From assembly GCF_020905295.1 (NCBI RefSeq), contig NZ_JAJJMM010000001.1, positions 1,674,001-1,738,000 on the forward strand: a stretch of 64,000 bases of DNA, read 5' to 3'. The notes beneath the pieces are model-generated. The model ran no database searches and had not been told where the DNA came from. It worked only from the letters and a program-made list of their open reading frames with translations. Each line of letters starts with the position of its first letter. Within the stretch, counting starts at the first letter, position 1. The position numbers and the translations under genes were made by a program. This DNA comes from Flavobacterium piscisymbiosum (GTDB taxonomy: Bacteria > Bacteroidota > Bacteroidia > Flavobacteriales > Flavobacteriaceae). This document shows positions 1 through 8,157 of the stretch, one piece after another.

Positions 1-862
1 TTGAAAAATTTCGTGCTTCTTCAATATTTGCTGTTGGAAACTCTTTTCTGAAAATTTCTTTCCAAATTTTTATTGCATCCGACTCTTTATCAGAATCAAC
101 TAATTTTTTTGCTTCGTCAAGTTTCTGTTTAACTTCTTCTATATTGTCTTTGCTTGAATTGAATTTATTCTCAGAAGTAAAATCTTTAGATTTTAAGTGA
201 TTCTCGGCGTTGAAAAACCAAAGACGTATTCCTTCCTCAAGATCAGAAAACTTGTCAGTTTCAAAAATGCTAATAGCAATTTCTTCAATGATATAAGAAG
301 GTATCATTTTGTCATTTTCTCTGTTCCAATATTTTACTGCCTTAATTACTTTTTTTAGATTATAACCACAATATTTATCAGTATCCTCTAATCTTTGCGA
401 TAAGCTTATAGGATTGGTAAATGTCCAGCTTTTTAGATCATGATTTGGTATTTTGTAGCCATCGCCTTCTTCAAAGCTAGGAAGTACATCAAAATTAATT
501 TTACTTAAGTCAATTGTGACACAAGGTCTAGATTGAGAAACTTTGTCTTTATAATCTCCAATACCATTAAGATAATCCTTAAAATTTGTAAGAACTGTTT
601 GAGGGTTAGGTAAATTGCCTTCTTCGTCAATCCATTCAGCTTTATTGAGAACAGCAAAAACGTCAACATCATCAAGTGGTCTTAATATTGTATCTCTTTC
701 CCACGAACCATTAGTAAATGTTTCTTGAACAAATAAGTCACAATCCTCATGTGTTAGTTTATTATTTAAATTTTCAACTGAAGAAGTAATACTATCTTCT
801 TGTTTGTCTGTAACCGAGATATTTTCAATCATTTCGGTTATTTTTTTAATTAATTTGGTCAT
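1..862 (-). CDS. CD-NTase (SMODS nucleotidyltransferase), partial, CBASS-type
   Basis: The C-terminus runs off the left edge; 287 codons are visible, reading leftward. The fold signature is of the Pol-beta-like cyclic-oligonucleotide synthases: NGSW at residues 51-54, a DVD metal-binding pair (D65, D67) in RPLDDVDVF, and a third acidic residue D125 in INFDVLPSF, followed by the usual helical second half. Known members make cyclic di- or trinucleotides on phage infection and activate an effector encoded next door (CBASS). The effector would lie beyond the window because transcription runs leftward. The ATG at 862 was used; an in-frame ATG at 880 adds six residues and neither start has a clear ribosome binding site. 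A poly(A) polymerase or CCA enzyme is unlikely given the INFDVLPSF block and the spacing. The family call is fairly secure; the product and the partner genes are not visible. Confidence 0.82.
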   Translation of the reverse strand, partial: MTKLIKKITEMIENISVTDKQEDSITSSVENLNNKLTHEDCDLFVQETFTNGSWERDTILRPLDDVDVFAVLNKAEWIDEEGNLPNPQTVLTNFKDYLNGIGDYKDKVSQSRPCVTIDLSKINFDVLPSFEEGDGYKIPNHDLKSWTFTNPISLSQRLEDTDKYCGYNLKKVIKAVKYWNRENDKMIPSYIIEEIAISIFETDKFSDLEEGIRLWFFNAENHLKSKDFTSENKFNSSKDNIEEVKQKLDEAKKLVDSDKESDAIKIWKEIFRKEFPTANIEEARNFS

Positions 863-1050
863 ATTAGTGAAATTTAACATAATTTTGTCAAAGTTTATGC
901 CAAATGGGGAAACATGTCAAAATGACGTGTTTTCTGCCTAAATTACTTAAAAGCCTAAAATTAATTTTTAATTTGTCTTTTGGGGTATTTACTGTTTGAA
1001 GATTGAATAGGATAATTTATTTTCTTTCTGAAGAAAATTTAATCTAAAAC

Positions 1051-1083
1051 AAAAAAGCTTCTGATTTCTCAGAAGCTTTTTTT
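1051..1083. terminator. Rho-independent terminator after tRNA-Leu
   Basis: A-run, stem GCTTCTGA / TCAGAAGC with a 4-nt loop, then a T-run. It is symmetrical and could work in both directions. It lies 4 bp beyond the tRNA 3' end and insulates the tRNA from the CD-NTase gene. Confidence 0.8.
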
Positions 1084-1086
1084 CAG

Positions 1087-1168
1087 TGCGGATAATAGGA
1101 CTCGAACCTACACGCCTTGCGGCACCAGATCCTAAGTCTGGCATGTCTACCAATTTCACCATATCCGC
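1087..1168 (-). tRNA. tRNA-Leu (anticodon TAG)
   Basis: An 82-nt class II tRNA read from 1168 to 1087. The acceptor stem pairs GCGGATA with TATCCGC, allowing one weak pair. The anticodon stem CCAGA/TCTGG encloses the loop CTTAGGA, so the anticodon is TAG. There is a variable arm, and the T-loop GTTCGAGTC is intact. CCA is not encoded. The 3' end points toward the CD-NTase gene, which is the usual side for island integration. Confidence 0.95.
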
Positions 1169-1181
1169 TCAATTGTGGGTG

Positions 1182-1211
1182 CAAAGATAAACATAACTTC
1201 TATATTTCAAA
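1182..1211 (-). promoter_or_regulatory. Bacteroidota-type promoter of tRNA-Leu
   Basis: On the minus strand a TTTG (-33 type) is followed after 18 nt by TATCTTTG (TAnnTTTG, -7 type), 13 nt upstream of the tRNA 5' end. The same arrangement precedes tRNA-Phe in this window. Confidence 0.7.
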
Positions 1212-1277
1212 GCATTTTTTGAAAAAAAATATTAATTCTCTTTTTTGTATTTTTGAAATTCTATAAAAATTATTTCA

Positions 1278-2666
1278 ATGGAAAATATTAAGTCCTACGT
1301 TCAACAACATAAAGATCGCTTTATCAATGAGTTGATCGAATTATTAAAAATTCCGTCGGTAAGTGCCGACACTGCATATTCGCAAGATGTTATCGATACT
1401 GCCGAGGCCGTAAAGGAAAGTTTATCAAAAGCAGGCTGTGATTTAGTCGAAATTTGCGATACTCCGGGGTATCCAATTATATATGGAGAGAAAATAATCG
1501 ACCCAAATTTACCAACAGTTCTTGTTTACGGACATTATGATGTTCAACCACCAGATCCAATCGAATTATGGACATCGCCACCATTCGAACCCGTAATTAA
1601 AAAAACCGAAATTCATCCGGAAGGCGCAATCTTCGCTCGTGGTGCGTGCGACGACAAAGGTCAAATGTACATGCACGTAAAAGCCTTAGAGCTTATGGTG
1701 CAAACCAATACTTTGCCTTGTAATGTAAAATTCATGATTGAAGGCGAAGAAGAAGTAGGTTCAGCAAGTTTGGCCTGGTTTGTAGAACGCAATCAGGAAA
1801 AGCTGAAAAACGACGTAATTCTTATTTCAGATACCGGAATGATCTCGAACCAACAACCGTCGATCACGACAGGTTTACGTGGTTTAAGTTATGTAGAGGT
1901 TGAGGTTACAGGACCAAACCGTGATTTACACTCTGGTTTATACGGTGGAGCAGTAGCGAACCCAATCAATGTTTTGGCAAAAATGATTGCTTCTTTGCAT
2001 GACGAAGACAATCATATTACCATTCCTGGTTTCTACGACAAAGTACAGGAATTATCTGCTGAGGAAAGAGCCGAAATGGCAAAAGCGCCTTTTAGCTTAG
2101 AAAAATATAAAAAAGCCTTAGACCTAAACGATGTTTACGGCGAAAAAGGATATGTAACCAACGAACGCAACTCAATTCGTCCAACATTAGACGTAAACGG
2201 AATCTGGGGCGGATATCAAGGCGAAGGAGCAAAAACGGTTATTGCGAGCAAAGCATTTGCTAAAATCTCAATGCGTTTGGTTCCTAATCAGGATTGGCAT
2301 GAAATCACAGAATTGTTCACCAAACATTTCACCAGCATTGCACCGTCTGGAGTTACAGTAAAAGTAACGCCGCACCACGGTGGGCAAGGTTATGTTACGC
2401 CAATTGACAGTATTGGATACAAAGCGGCAAACAAAGCCTATACCGAAACTTTTGGAGTTCCTGCAATTCCGGTTCGTTCAGGCGGAAGTATCCCAATTGT
2501 AGCCTTGTTCGAAAAAGAATTAAAAAGCAAAACCATTCTTATGGGCTTCGGTTTAGATTCTGATGCAATTCACTCACCAAACGAGCATTTCGGAATCTTT
2601 AATTTCTTAAAAGGAATCGAGACTATTCCGTTATTTTACAAATATTTCGTAGAGCTTTCTAAGTAA
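1278..2666 (+). CDS. M20 family dipeptidase
   Basis: A 462-residue zinc exopeptidase of the M20 (carnosinase/PepV-like) family, probably cytoplasmic because no signal peptide is seen. The metal site is readable: H86 and catalytic D88 in GHYDVQP, the bridging aspartate D125 in RGACDDKG, the E158/E159 pair in EGEEEVGS, and a C-terminal histidine in HSPNEHF. The lid domain sits in the middle (about residues 205-370, containing GLRGLSYVEVEV). It should hydrolyse di- or tripeptides; substrate range cannot be read from sequence. It is monocistronic, with a terminator 49 bp downstream. A TATTTTTG box at 1248-1255 may be its -7 element, but no well-spaced TTTG partner was found. Confidence 0.9.
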   Translation: MENIKSYVQQHKDRFINELIELLKIPSVSADTAYSQDVIDTAEAVKESLSKAGCDLVEICDTPGYPIIYGEKIIDPNLPTVLVYGHYDVQPPDPIELWTSPPFEPVIKKTEIHPEGAIFARGACDDKGQMYMHVKALELMVQTNTLPCNVKFMIEGEEEVGSASLAWFVERNQEKLKNDVILISDTGMISNQQPSITTGLRGLSYVEVEVTGPNRDLHSGLYGGAVANPINVLAKMIASLHDEDNHITIPGFYDKVQELSAEERAEMAKAPFSLEKYKKALDLNDVYGEKGYVTNERNSIRPTLDVNGIWGGYQGEGAKTVIASKAFAKISMRLVPNQDWHEITELFTKHFTSIAPSGVTVKVTPHHGGQGYVTPIDSIGYKAANKAYTETFGVPAIPVRSGGSIPIVALFEKELKSKTILMGFGLDSDAIHSPNEHFGIFNFLKGIETIPLFYKYFVELSK

Positions 2667-2677
2667 ATTCTATTATC

Positions 2678-2704
2678 CTAACAGGTTTTCAAAACCTGTT
2701 AGGT
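2678..2704. repeat. perfect palindrome
   Basis: CCTAACAGG / CCTGTTAGG arms with an AT centre form a perfect 27-bp palindrome 11 bp after the dipeptidase stop. It has no T-run, so it looks like a repeat rather than a terminator. Confidence 0.6.
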
Positions 2705-2714
2705 ATAAAAATAC

Positions 2715-2759
2715 AATCCGTTTATTCTTTTTAGAGTAAGCGGATTTTTTTTTTTTTTT
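2715..2759 (+). terminator. Rho-independent terminator of the dipeptidase gene
   Basis: AATCCG plus an AT-rich stem pairs with GTAAGCGGATT, followed by a long T-run. Confidence 0.75.
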
Positions 2760-2930
2760 GGGAATTTGGAGTTTAATTATTAGAATATTAAAACTTTGAA
2801 ATTTAATATGTTTCTGGGCGTTCCCTTCGGTCGGGCTTTCGGCTATATTCCCGATTAACAAAAACTACGGCTAAAAAGCCTTGTTTTTCTAAATCGGGAG
2901 ATACCGCCTCTATCCCTAACGCTTAAAAAA

Positions 2931-3273
2931 GGTTCAGAGGAACAAAGGCTCAAAGGAACAAGGGTTTTTCGCATCTATATTGAATAGCCTCCAGCTTCAG
3001 CTGGAGTTTTTTGTGAAAAGAGTAATTGGCTTTAGCCGAATTCTTTAATGTTTTATAAGCGTATTTATTCGGCTAAAGCCATTTCCTTCGCATTTATTCT
3101 AAACCCCAGCTGAAGCTGGAGCCTATTCAAAACCTTTGTCGCTTTGTATCTCTGCACCTTTGAACCTAAAAAAAATCGGCTAAAGCCATTTCCTTCGCAT
3201 TTATTCTAAACCCCAGCTAAAGCTGGAGCCTATTCAAAACCTTTGCCCCTTTGAGCTTTTGTTCCTTTGAACT
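2931..3273. repeat. composite quasi-palindromic repeat cluster (three copies)
   Basis: This fills most of the 730-bp gap between the dipeptidase and the MORN-like gene; no credible ORF lies in the gap. Three copies of one element are present: 2931-3006 forward, 3104-3166 and 3211-3273 inverted. Each has GGTTCAAAGG-like blocks spaced by variable dinucleotides, then GGTTTT, GAATAGGCTCC, and the palindrome CTCCAGCT-nn-AGCTGGAG. Between them lies GGCTTTAGCCG / CGGCTAAAGCC. An exact 43-bp direct repeat covers 3069-3111 and 3176-3218. A fourth copy is at 5623-5695. The next stretch (about 3290-3322) belongs to another family with CTTAGCAACTTAGAATCTTAG. Confidence 0.85.
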
Positions 3274-3396
3274 TGAAAAAATAAACCTCATAACCTTAGC
3301 AACTTAGAATCTTAGTGACTTTTTTTTTTGCTTATTAAAAAAATAACTCTACATTTGTAGAACAACATCTATGATTGTAGAGTTAATTCAAAAAAT

Positions 3397-3819
3397 ATGA
3401 AAAACCTTCTTTTGCTATTTTTTTGCGGAATCATGCTTTTAAGTTGTAAAAGCAAACCCATCAATCAGAAGATTGATAAAAAGAAAGAAGGACTTTGGGT
3501 CGATAATTACGAACAAGATAGTACGACATACAAATCGTTCGAATATTATAAAAATGATCAGCCGGTAAAAAAGTGGAAATCCTACATCAACGGAAAAATC
3601 TACAAAACCGAAAAATACAAAAACGGAATCTGTATCGTAAAATATTATTATGAAAACGGAAAACTACAATCAAAAGGAAAAACAAAAATCGAAGTCAATG
3701 CTGTAGAAACACATTGGTTCTATTTTGGTGATTGGAAATTCTATTCTGATAAAGGAAAACTAACCGAAATAAAAAAATACAATAACGGGGATTTGATTTC
3801 AGAAAAAGCAATACAATAG
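3397..3819 (+). CDS. lipoprotein with MORN-like repeats
   Basis: A 140-residue exported lipoprotein: a hydrophobic signal peptide ends in the lipobox LLSC (Cys17). The rest carries about four short repeats of the YxNGK/GxW type (YKNDQPVKKW, YINGKIYKTEKY, YYENGKLQSKG, KGKLTEIKKYNNG). Such MORN_2 repeats are seen in YwqK-like proteins of Bacteroidota. Biochemical function is unknown; they are thought to act as surface or periplasmic beta-hairpin scaffolds. It stands alone between repeat-filled gaps. Confidence 0.75.
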   Translation: MKNLLLLFFCGIMLLSCKSKPINQKIDKKKEGLWVDNYEQDSTTYKSFEYYKNDQPVKKWKSYINGKIYKTEKYKNGICIVKYYYENGKLQSKGKTKIEVNAVETHWFYFGDWKFYSDKGKLTEIKKYNNGDLISEKAIQ

Positions 3820-3863
3820 CCCACGGATTTTACGGATGAAACGGATTGACGCGGATTTTTTTT

Positions 3864-3933
3864 AGAATAAAGAATAAAGAATAAAGAATAAAGAATAAAG
3901 AATAAAGAATAAAGAATAAAGAATAAAGATTAA
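3864..3933. repeat. 7-bp tandem repeat (AGAATAA), nine perfect copies
   Basis: Nine perfect tandem copies of AGAATAA (3864-3926) plus a tenth degenerate copy lie 90-160 bp upstream of the BlaI-type regulator. The flanks at 3820-3863 and 3975-4015 contain pieces of two other repeat families (CGGATT-rich, and CTTAGTAACTTAG). Confidence 0.95.
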
Positions 3934-4021
3934 TCGTAATCATCAAAAAAATCACTCTAATCAGTGGCAAAAAAAAACTCAGCAACTCAGAACCTTAGTA
4001 ACTTAGAAACTTAAAAAAAAA

Positions 4022-4393
4022 ATGCAACTATCAAACTCAGAAGAACAATTAATGGAACATCTTTGGAAGCTTGAAAAAGCTTTTATGAAAGATTTGCTCG
4101 AAGCGTATCCGGAACCAAAACCCGCAACCACAACCGTGGCAACGCTTTTGAAACGAATGATCGACAAGAAATTCGTAGCCTATAACGAATTCGGAAATTC
4201 TCGAGAATATTATCCTTTGGTCGAAAAGACCGTTTATTTCTCGAAACACGTAAACGGATTAATCAGCAGTTTCTTTAATAATTCGGCATCACAATTTGCT
4301 TCTTTTTTTACCAAAGAAACCAATTTGTCGGCATCAGAATTAGAAGAACTTAGAAAAATAATCGATTCAGAAATTCAAAAAAAGAAAAAATGA
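4022..4393 (+). CDS. BlaI/MecI/CopY family transcriptional repressor
   Basis: A 123-residue winged-helix repressor. The N-terminal helix (SNSEEQLMEHLWKL), the recognition region TTTVATLLKRMIDKKFV and the wing with YYPLVEK are typical of BlaI/MecI. The C-terminal third is the dimerisation and cleavage region. Its stop overlaps the start of the BlaR1-type gene by 4 bp (ATGA), so the two are translationally coupled. By analogy, it represses its own operon until the membrane protease cuts it. No beta-lactamase gene is adjacent, so the signal is probably envelope stress or another ligand. The start follows an A-run without a clear Shine-Dalgarno site, as is common in this phylum. Confidence 0.88.
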   Translation: MQLSNSEEQLMEHLWKLEKAFMKDLLEAYPEPKPATTTVATLLKRMIDKKFVAYNEFGNSREYYPLVEKTVYFSKHVNGLISSFFNNSASQFASFFTKETNLSASELEELRKIIDSEIQKKKK

Positions 4394-5613
4394 TACTCTA
4401 TCTTTTAAAATCAGGAATACTGCTTTTGGTTTTTTATGCAGTATATAAATTGTGGCTTGAAAATGAAAAAATGTTTCGTTTTAATCGCATTTATCTATTG
4501 GGAAGTTTGGTTTTTAGTTTCGTGATTCCGTTGCAACTTATTTCGATTGCTTCTGGTTTTTCGAACAAAATTGGATTCATTCAACTTGAAGAATTGGTTA
4601 TTCAAAAAAGCAATGAAAATGCTGAGATGATTTCAGTAAATGATTTTGTGTTTGTTTTAATTGGAATTGTTTACACCTTTATAGTTTTGATGTTAACGAT
4701 TCGTCTTGTTCTGAATTTGTATTCATTTTTCAAAAGAATAAAAAATAATCAGGTAGAATTTATACAAGGCGAAAAAATAGTTTTAATCGAGCAACCTATT
4801 TTGCCGCACTCTTTTTGGAAATCGATTTTCATCAATAAAAATGAATTCGAAAAAGGTAAAATTCCATCAGAACTAATAGCGCATGAGAAAGCACATTTAG
4901 ATCAAAAACATACTTTGGATATTCTTTTTATAGAAGTTATGCAAATTGTTTTTTGGTTCAATCCGTTGCTTGTCTTTTACAAAAAAGCAATTAAACTCAA
5001 TCACGAATTTTTGGCAGATGAAGCCGTGAATAAACAGTTTGGATCTGTAAAAAGTTATCAGAATCTATTATTGGACTTTGCTTCAAATAAAAATACAGTT
5101 GCCTTAGCAAGTAATATTAATTATTTAATAACTAAAAAACGTTTACTTATGATGACCAAAAAAGAATCTCCGATTAAAATTGTATTAAAAGTATTTAGTG
5201 TAGGTGTAGTTTATGCTTTGTTATTGTTTGTTTTTAGTACAAAAGCAACGGCTCAAAAAGCATTGAACAAAGCTGATGTTAAAGAAAAAGACCTTTATGT
5301 ACTCGCCGATGTTGAAAAATTACCTGAATTTCCAGGCGGTCTCACAAAATTCTATAAATTTATTGGAGAAAATTTTAAAATGTCTGCAGAAGCTAATAAA
5401 ATTAAGATCAAAGGAAAGGCTTATATGCAATTCATCATTGAAAAAGACGGAACTTTATCGGATATTAAAACCATAAAAGATCCAGGTTACGGATTAGGCG
5501 ATGAGGCAATCCGCGTTTTAAAGCTTTCCCCAAAATGGACAGCAGCTACTCAGGAAGGAAAAGCCGTTCGAGTAATGTACAGTTTACCAATTACATTTCA
5601 GTCTGCGGAATAG
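4390..5613 (+). CDS. BlaR1/MecR1-type M56 metallopeptidase with TonB C-terminal domain
   Basis: A 407-residue membrane protease. Hydrophobic segments lie near residues 5-20, 35-55, 85-108 and 265-285. The zinc motif HEKAH (165-169) sits in the cytosolic loop, as in M56 peptidases. After the last membrane segment the extracytoplasmic part is not a penicillin-binding sensor. It is a TonB-C-like domain (about 310-405, with LPEFPGGLTKFYKFIGENF and LKLSPKWTAATQEGK). This architecture is frequent in Bacteroidota. It is coupled to the BlaI gene upstream. The ligand is unknown. Confidence 0.87.
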   Translation: MILYLLKSGILLLVFYAVYKLWLENEKMFRFNRIYLLGSLVFSFVIPLQLISIASGFSNKIGFIQLEELVIQKSNENAEMISVNDFVFVLIGIVYTFIVLMLTIRLVLNLYSFFKRIKNNQVEFIQGEKIVLIEQPILPHSFWKSIFINKNEFEKGKIPSELIAHEKAHLDQKHTLDILFIEVMQIVFWFNPLLVFYKKAIKLNHEFLADEAVNKQFGSVKSYQNLLLDFASNKNTVALASNINYLITKKRLLMMTKKESPIKIVLKVFSVGVVYALLLFVFSTKATAQKALNKADVKEKDLYVLADVEKLPEFPGGLTKFYKFIGENFKMSAEANKIKIKGKAYMQFIIEKDGTLSDIKTIKDPGYGLGDEAIRVLKLSPKWTAATQEGKAVRVMYSLPITFQSAE

Positions 5614-5622
5614 TTTTTTTAA

Positions 5623-5800
5623 GGTTCAAAGAAGCAGAGAGGCAAAGGGCCAAAGGTTTTCTTTTGATATGAATAGGCTCCAGCTTTAGCTGGAGTTTTT
5701 TTTTTTTAGAAAAGAATTGGATTCAGCCGAAATCTTTAATCCTAATTAAATGTATTTTTTTTTAGCTATAGCCAATTCAAAAAATCTTTGTGTCTTAGCG
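5623..5800. repeat. fourth copy of the GGTTCAAAG / CTCCAGCT element
   Basis: Ten bp after the BlaR1 stop, 5623-5695 repeats the composite element of 2931-3006 with different bases at the variable positions. It is followed by degenerate TTCAGCCGAAATCTTTAAT and TAGCTATAGCCAATT arms up to about 5800. No gene is seen in 5614-5913. Confidence 0.8.
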
Positions 5801-5828
5801 CCTTTGTAGCTAGAAAAAAAATTAGTCT

Positions 5829-5864
5829 TAAAAAAAAATCCGCTTCTAGTCAGTAGAAGCGGAT
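5829..5864 (-). terminator. terminator of the saccharopine dehydrogenase-like gene
   Basis: Minus-strand hairpin ATCCGCTTCT / AGAAGCGGAT with a 7-nt loop, followed by a T-run. Confidence 0.85.
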
Positions 5865-5913
5865 AAAATTAAAAACTAAAAAAATTCTAAAAAAAAACCA
5901 ACAAAACCAGACC

Positions 5914-7278
5914 TTAAAACAAGTCTGGATTATATCCAAAATAGGGCATATTTTGTTCGTTGAAAACAACCCCATATTCTTCTAACTCTTTTAAAATAGG
6001 CTGATATACTTCTTTTTTTATCGGAAGCTGTACGCCCGGAGTTGTAATTTTTCCGTTCAAAATCAATAAAGTTGCCATTGCAACCGGTAATCCAACGGTT
6101 TTTGCCATTGCAGTATAAGTTTGGTCGTCGCCAATACAAACCATTTTCGAATCGATTTGCTGTTTTTTGCCATTTAGGATGTATCCAAATTTATGATACA
6201 TCACAATCATGTCTTTGTCATTTGGTTCTAATGTCCAGCTGTCAGACAATATTTTTTCTAATATTTGGGCTGGAGTTGCATTGGGTAAATTGACTTTTTT
6301 GTCAGGATTGAATAAATCCAGTTCCAAAAGTTTGTCCCACATAATATCGTCCTGATCGATTTTTAAAATCAATCGCGTTTTAATTTCTACAGAATCTGTT
6401 GGGTGATAAGGCAAAAACGAATTAACGAACTGGCGATAACTCATGTTTTCAGAATCTTCCATGATATAACTATCATCCGTCATGCCCAATTGCACAAACA
6501 TATTCCAGGCTTTCGAGTAACCCACTCTTCTGATAGTACCACGATATAAAGTAAGGATATCATCTAAACCATAAATCGATCTGTATTTAAGCGAATCTCT
6601 ATTAGAATACGCTTCGAATTTCCCGTAACCTTCTACTTCGAGAAATTCGGTTCTGCGAAAAACCGTTCCGTACGGGATATATTTATAAGTGCCTTCCTGA
6701 ATAAATTTTGCTGCACCGCCTTGTCCAGCGAGAACTACATTTCGTGGCGCCCAGGTAAATTTGTAATTCCATAAATTGTTATCGCATTCTGGAGCCACTA
6801 ATCCGCCGCAGAATGATTCAAAAAGAAGCATATTGCCACCTTGCGCCCTAATTTCGTCAATAACTTTCATGGCGCTCATATGATCGATTCCGGGATCAAG
6901 ACCAATCTCGTTCATGAAAATCAAATTGTTTTTCCTGGCTTCTTCGTCAAGCGCCTGCATGGCATCACTAATGTAAGATGCTGTAACAAGGTGTTTTTTG
7001 AATTCGATACAATCTTTGGCGATTTCGATATGCAAATGAGCAGGCAACATCGAGATTACAATAGATGCTTTTTCGATTGCTGCTTTTCTTTCTTCGGTCT
7101 CAAAAATATTTAAAGCAATTGGAGTTGCATTAGGATGATTCTGAGTCTTTTTTTCGGCCAAAGCCAAAGACAAGTCAGCTACAACAAGGTGTAGGTTTTC
7201 GCTTTCTGATTTTGCTAATAAATAACGTATCAGCGACGATGCAGATCTTCCGGCTCCAAAGATTAAAATACTTCTCAT
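5914..7278 (-). CDS. saccharopine dehydrogenase-like oxidoreductase
   Basis: A 454-residue NAD(P)-dependent enzyme. The N-terminus is a Rossmann fold with a GAGRSAS nucleotide-binding loop (residues 8-14). The middle has the characteristic NEIGLDPGIDHMSAM block (about 123-137). The C-terminal part is the saccharopine dehydrogenase domain, with EGYGKFEAYSNRDSL and RGTIRRVGYSKAW. Family members interconvert saccharopine with glutamate and aminoadipate semialdehyde in lysine metabolism. Bacterial homologues may instead act in polyamine or other amino-acid condensation reactions, so the substrate is uncertain. It is probably cytoplasmic and monocistronic, with its own terminator. Confidence 0.82.
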   Translation of the reverse strand: MRSILIFGAGRSASSLIRYLLAKSESENLHLVVADLSLALAEKKTQNHPNATPIALNIFETEERKAAIEKASIVISMLPAHLHIEIAKDCIEFKKHLVTASYISDAMQALDEEARKNNLIFMNEIGLDPGIDHMSAMKVIDEIRAQGGNMLLFESFCGGLVAPECDNNLWNYKFTWAPRNVVLAGQGGAAKFIQEGTYKYIPYGTVFRRTEFLEVEGYGKFEAYSNRDSLKYRSIYGLDDILTLYRGTIRRVGYSKAWNMFVQLGMTDDSYIMEDSENMSYRQFVNSFLPYHPTDSVEIKTRLILKIDQDDIMWDKLLELDLFNPDKKVNLPNATPAQILEKILSDSWTLEPNDKDMIVMYHKFGYILNGKKQQIDSKMVCIGDDQTYTAMAKTVGLPVAMATLLILNGKITTPGVQLPIKKEVYQPILKELEEYGVVFNEQNMPYFGYNPDLF

Positions 7279-7470
7279 TGTTTAAATTTGTAACACAAAT
7301 ATATTAAAATGTTAAATATATAACAATTTTAATTTTCAAAAAGTGTATTATTTTTTATTTTGAAGCCAAATTGTAATGAATTTCTTTTTCCGGAAAAGAT
7401 TTTTGAAAACTCAAATGCTTTTTAGAATGTATTGAAGTATTTTTGTTGGAGAATAAAAAGTATAGAAAAT

Positions 7471-7857
7471 ATGAAAAGAAGAATTGTTTTAGCAGCAGCT
7501 TTTATGGGAATGTTATCAATCATTTTGGGTGCCTTTGGTGCTCATTTACTCAAAAAATATTTATCTATAGAAGAGTTAAATACTTTTGAAGTTGGTGTTC
7601 GTTACCAAATGTATCATGCTCTGTTTTTACTTTTTCTTTCGACACGAAAAGATATCGCTGAAAAAACCGTAAAAGCAATCTACAATTTGGTTGTTGCAGG
7701 TGTTCTTCTGTTTAGTGGTTCTATCTATTTATTAGCTACTAAAAGTCTTACAGTTTTCGATTTCAAAATTATCGTATTCGCAACTCCTTTGGGTGGTTTT
7801 CTATTAATTATTGCTTGGGCGGTGTTATTTGTTACGATTTTGAAGAGAAAATCATAA
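7471..7857 (+). CDS. DUF423 family inner-membrane protein
   Basis: About 128 residues with four hydrophobic segments (IVLAAAFMGMLSIILGAFGAH, YHALFLLFL, VAGVLLFSGSIYLLA, GGFLLIIAWAVLFV). The GAFGAHLL motif close to the N-terminus marks the DUF423/YgdD family. The ATG at 7471 was preferred over an in-frame ATG at 7432, because the upstream extension (rich in Trp, Cys and charge) does not belong to the family. The function is unknown; some relatives are linked to DNA-uptake or envelope phenotypes. Monocistronic. Confidence 0.85.
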   Translation: MKRRIVLAAAFMGMLSIILGAFGAHLLKKYLSIEELNTFEVGVRYQMYHALFLLFLSTRKDIAEKTVKAIYNLVVAGVLLFSGSIYLLATKSLTVFDFKIIVFATPLGGFLLIIAWAVLFVTILKRKS

Positions 7858-7903
7858 AATACCGAATAAAAAATTCTATCTAAAAATTAATCTTTAATTT
7901 TGT

Positions 7904-7934
7904 CACATAAATAACATATAATCTTATTTATGTG
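7904..7934. promoter_or_regulatory. 11-bp inverted repeat upstream of pckA
   Basis: CACATAAATAA and TTATTTATGTG flank a 9-nt centre about 225 bp before pckA. It could be an operator or a weak stem-loop ending the DUF423 transcript. The rest of 7858-8157 is AT-rich without an ORF. Confidence 0.4.
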
Positions 7935-8115
7935 AATTTCTCTTGTTTTTTACTTTGATATGTAAATAATATAACAAATTCATTTAATAGATTATAAGAA
8001 AGCAAATTTGAAGCCGTTATTTTTTTATTTTATTGATTTTAAAGGTCAATTTTTACTTTATTAATATAAATAAAAGTAAAATTTAATTTTTTTTAAAGGA
8101 TTAATAATAAATCTG

Positions 8116-8123
8116 TAATTTTG
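8116..8123 (+). promoter_or_regulatory. -7 type promoter element of pckA
   Basis: TAATTTTG matches TAnnTTTG and lies 34 nt before the pckA ATG. A good TTTG at -33 is not obvious, so the promoter may need an activator. Confidence 0.4.
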
Positions 8124-8157
8124 CTTCTTACTAAATATCACACACAACTTAAAATTT

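Noticed and set aside
2673..2861. Minus-strand frame after the dipeptidase gene
   Set aside because: It runs through a terminator T-run and a palindrome and has a lysine run from poly-T; not a gene.
2931..3273. Regular repeats that might be a CRISPR array
   Set aside because: Copies alternate in orientation, are of unequal spacing, and have no unique spacers of constant length; no cas genes are in view.
4022..5613. Beta-lactam resistance system
   Set aside because: The sensor end is a TonB-C-like domain rather than a penicillin-binding domain and no beta-lactamase gene is adjacent.
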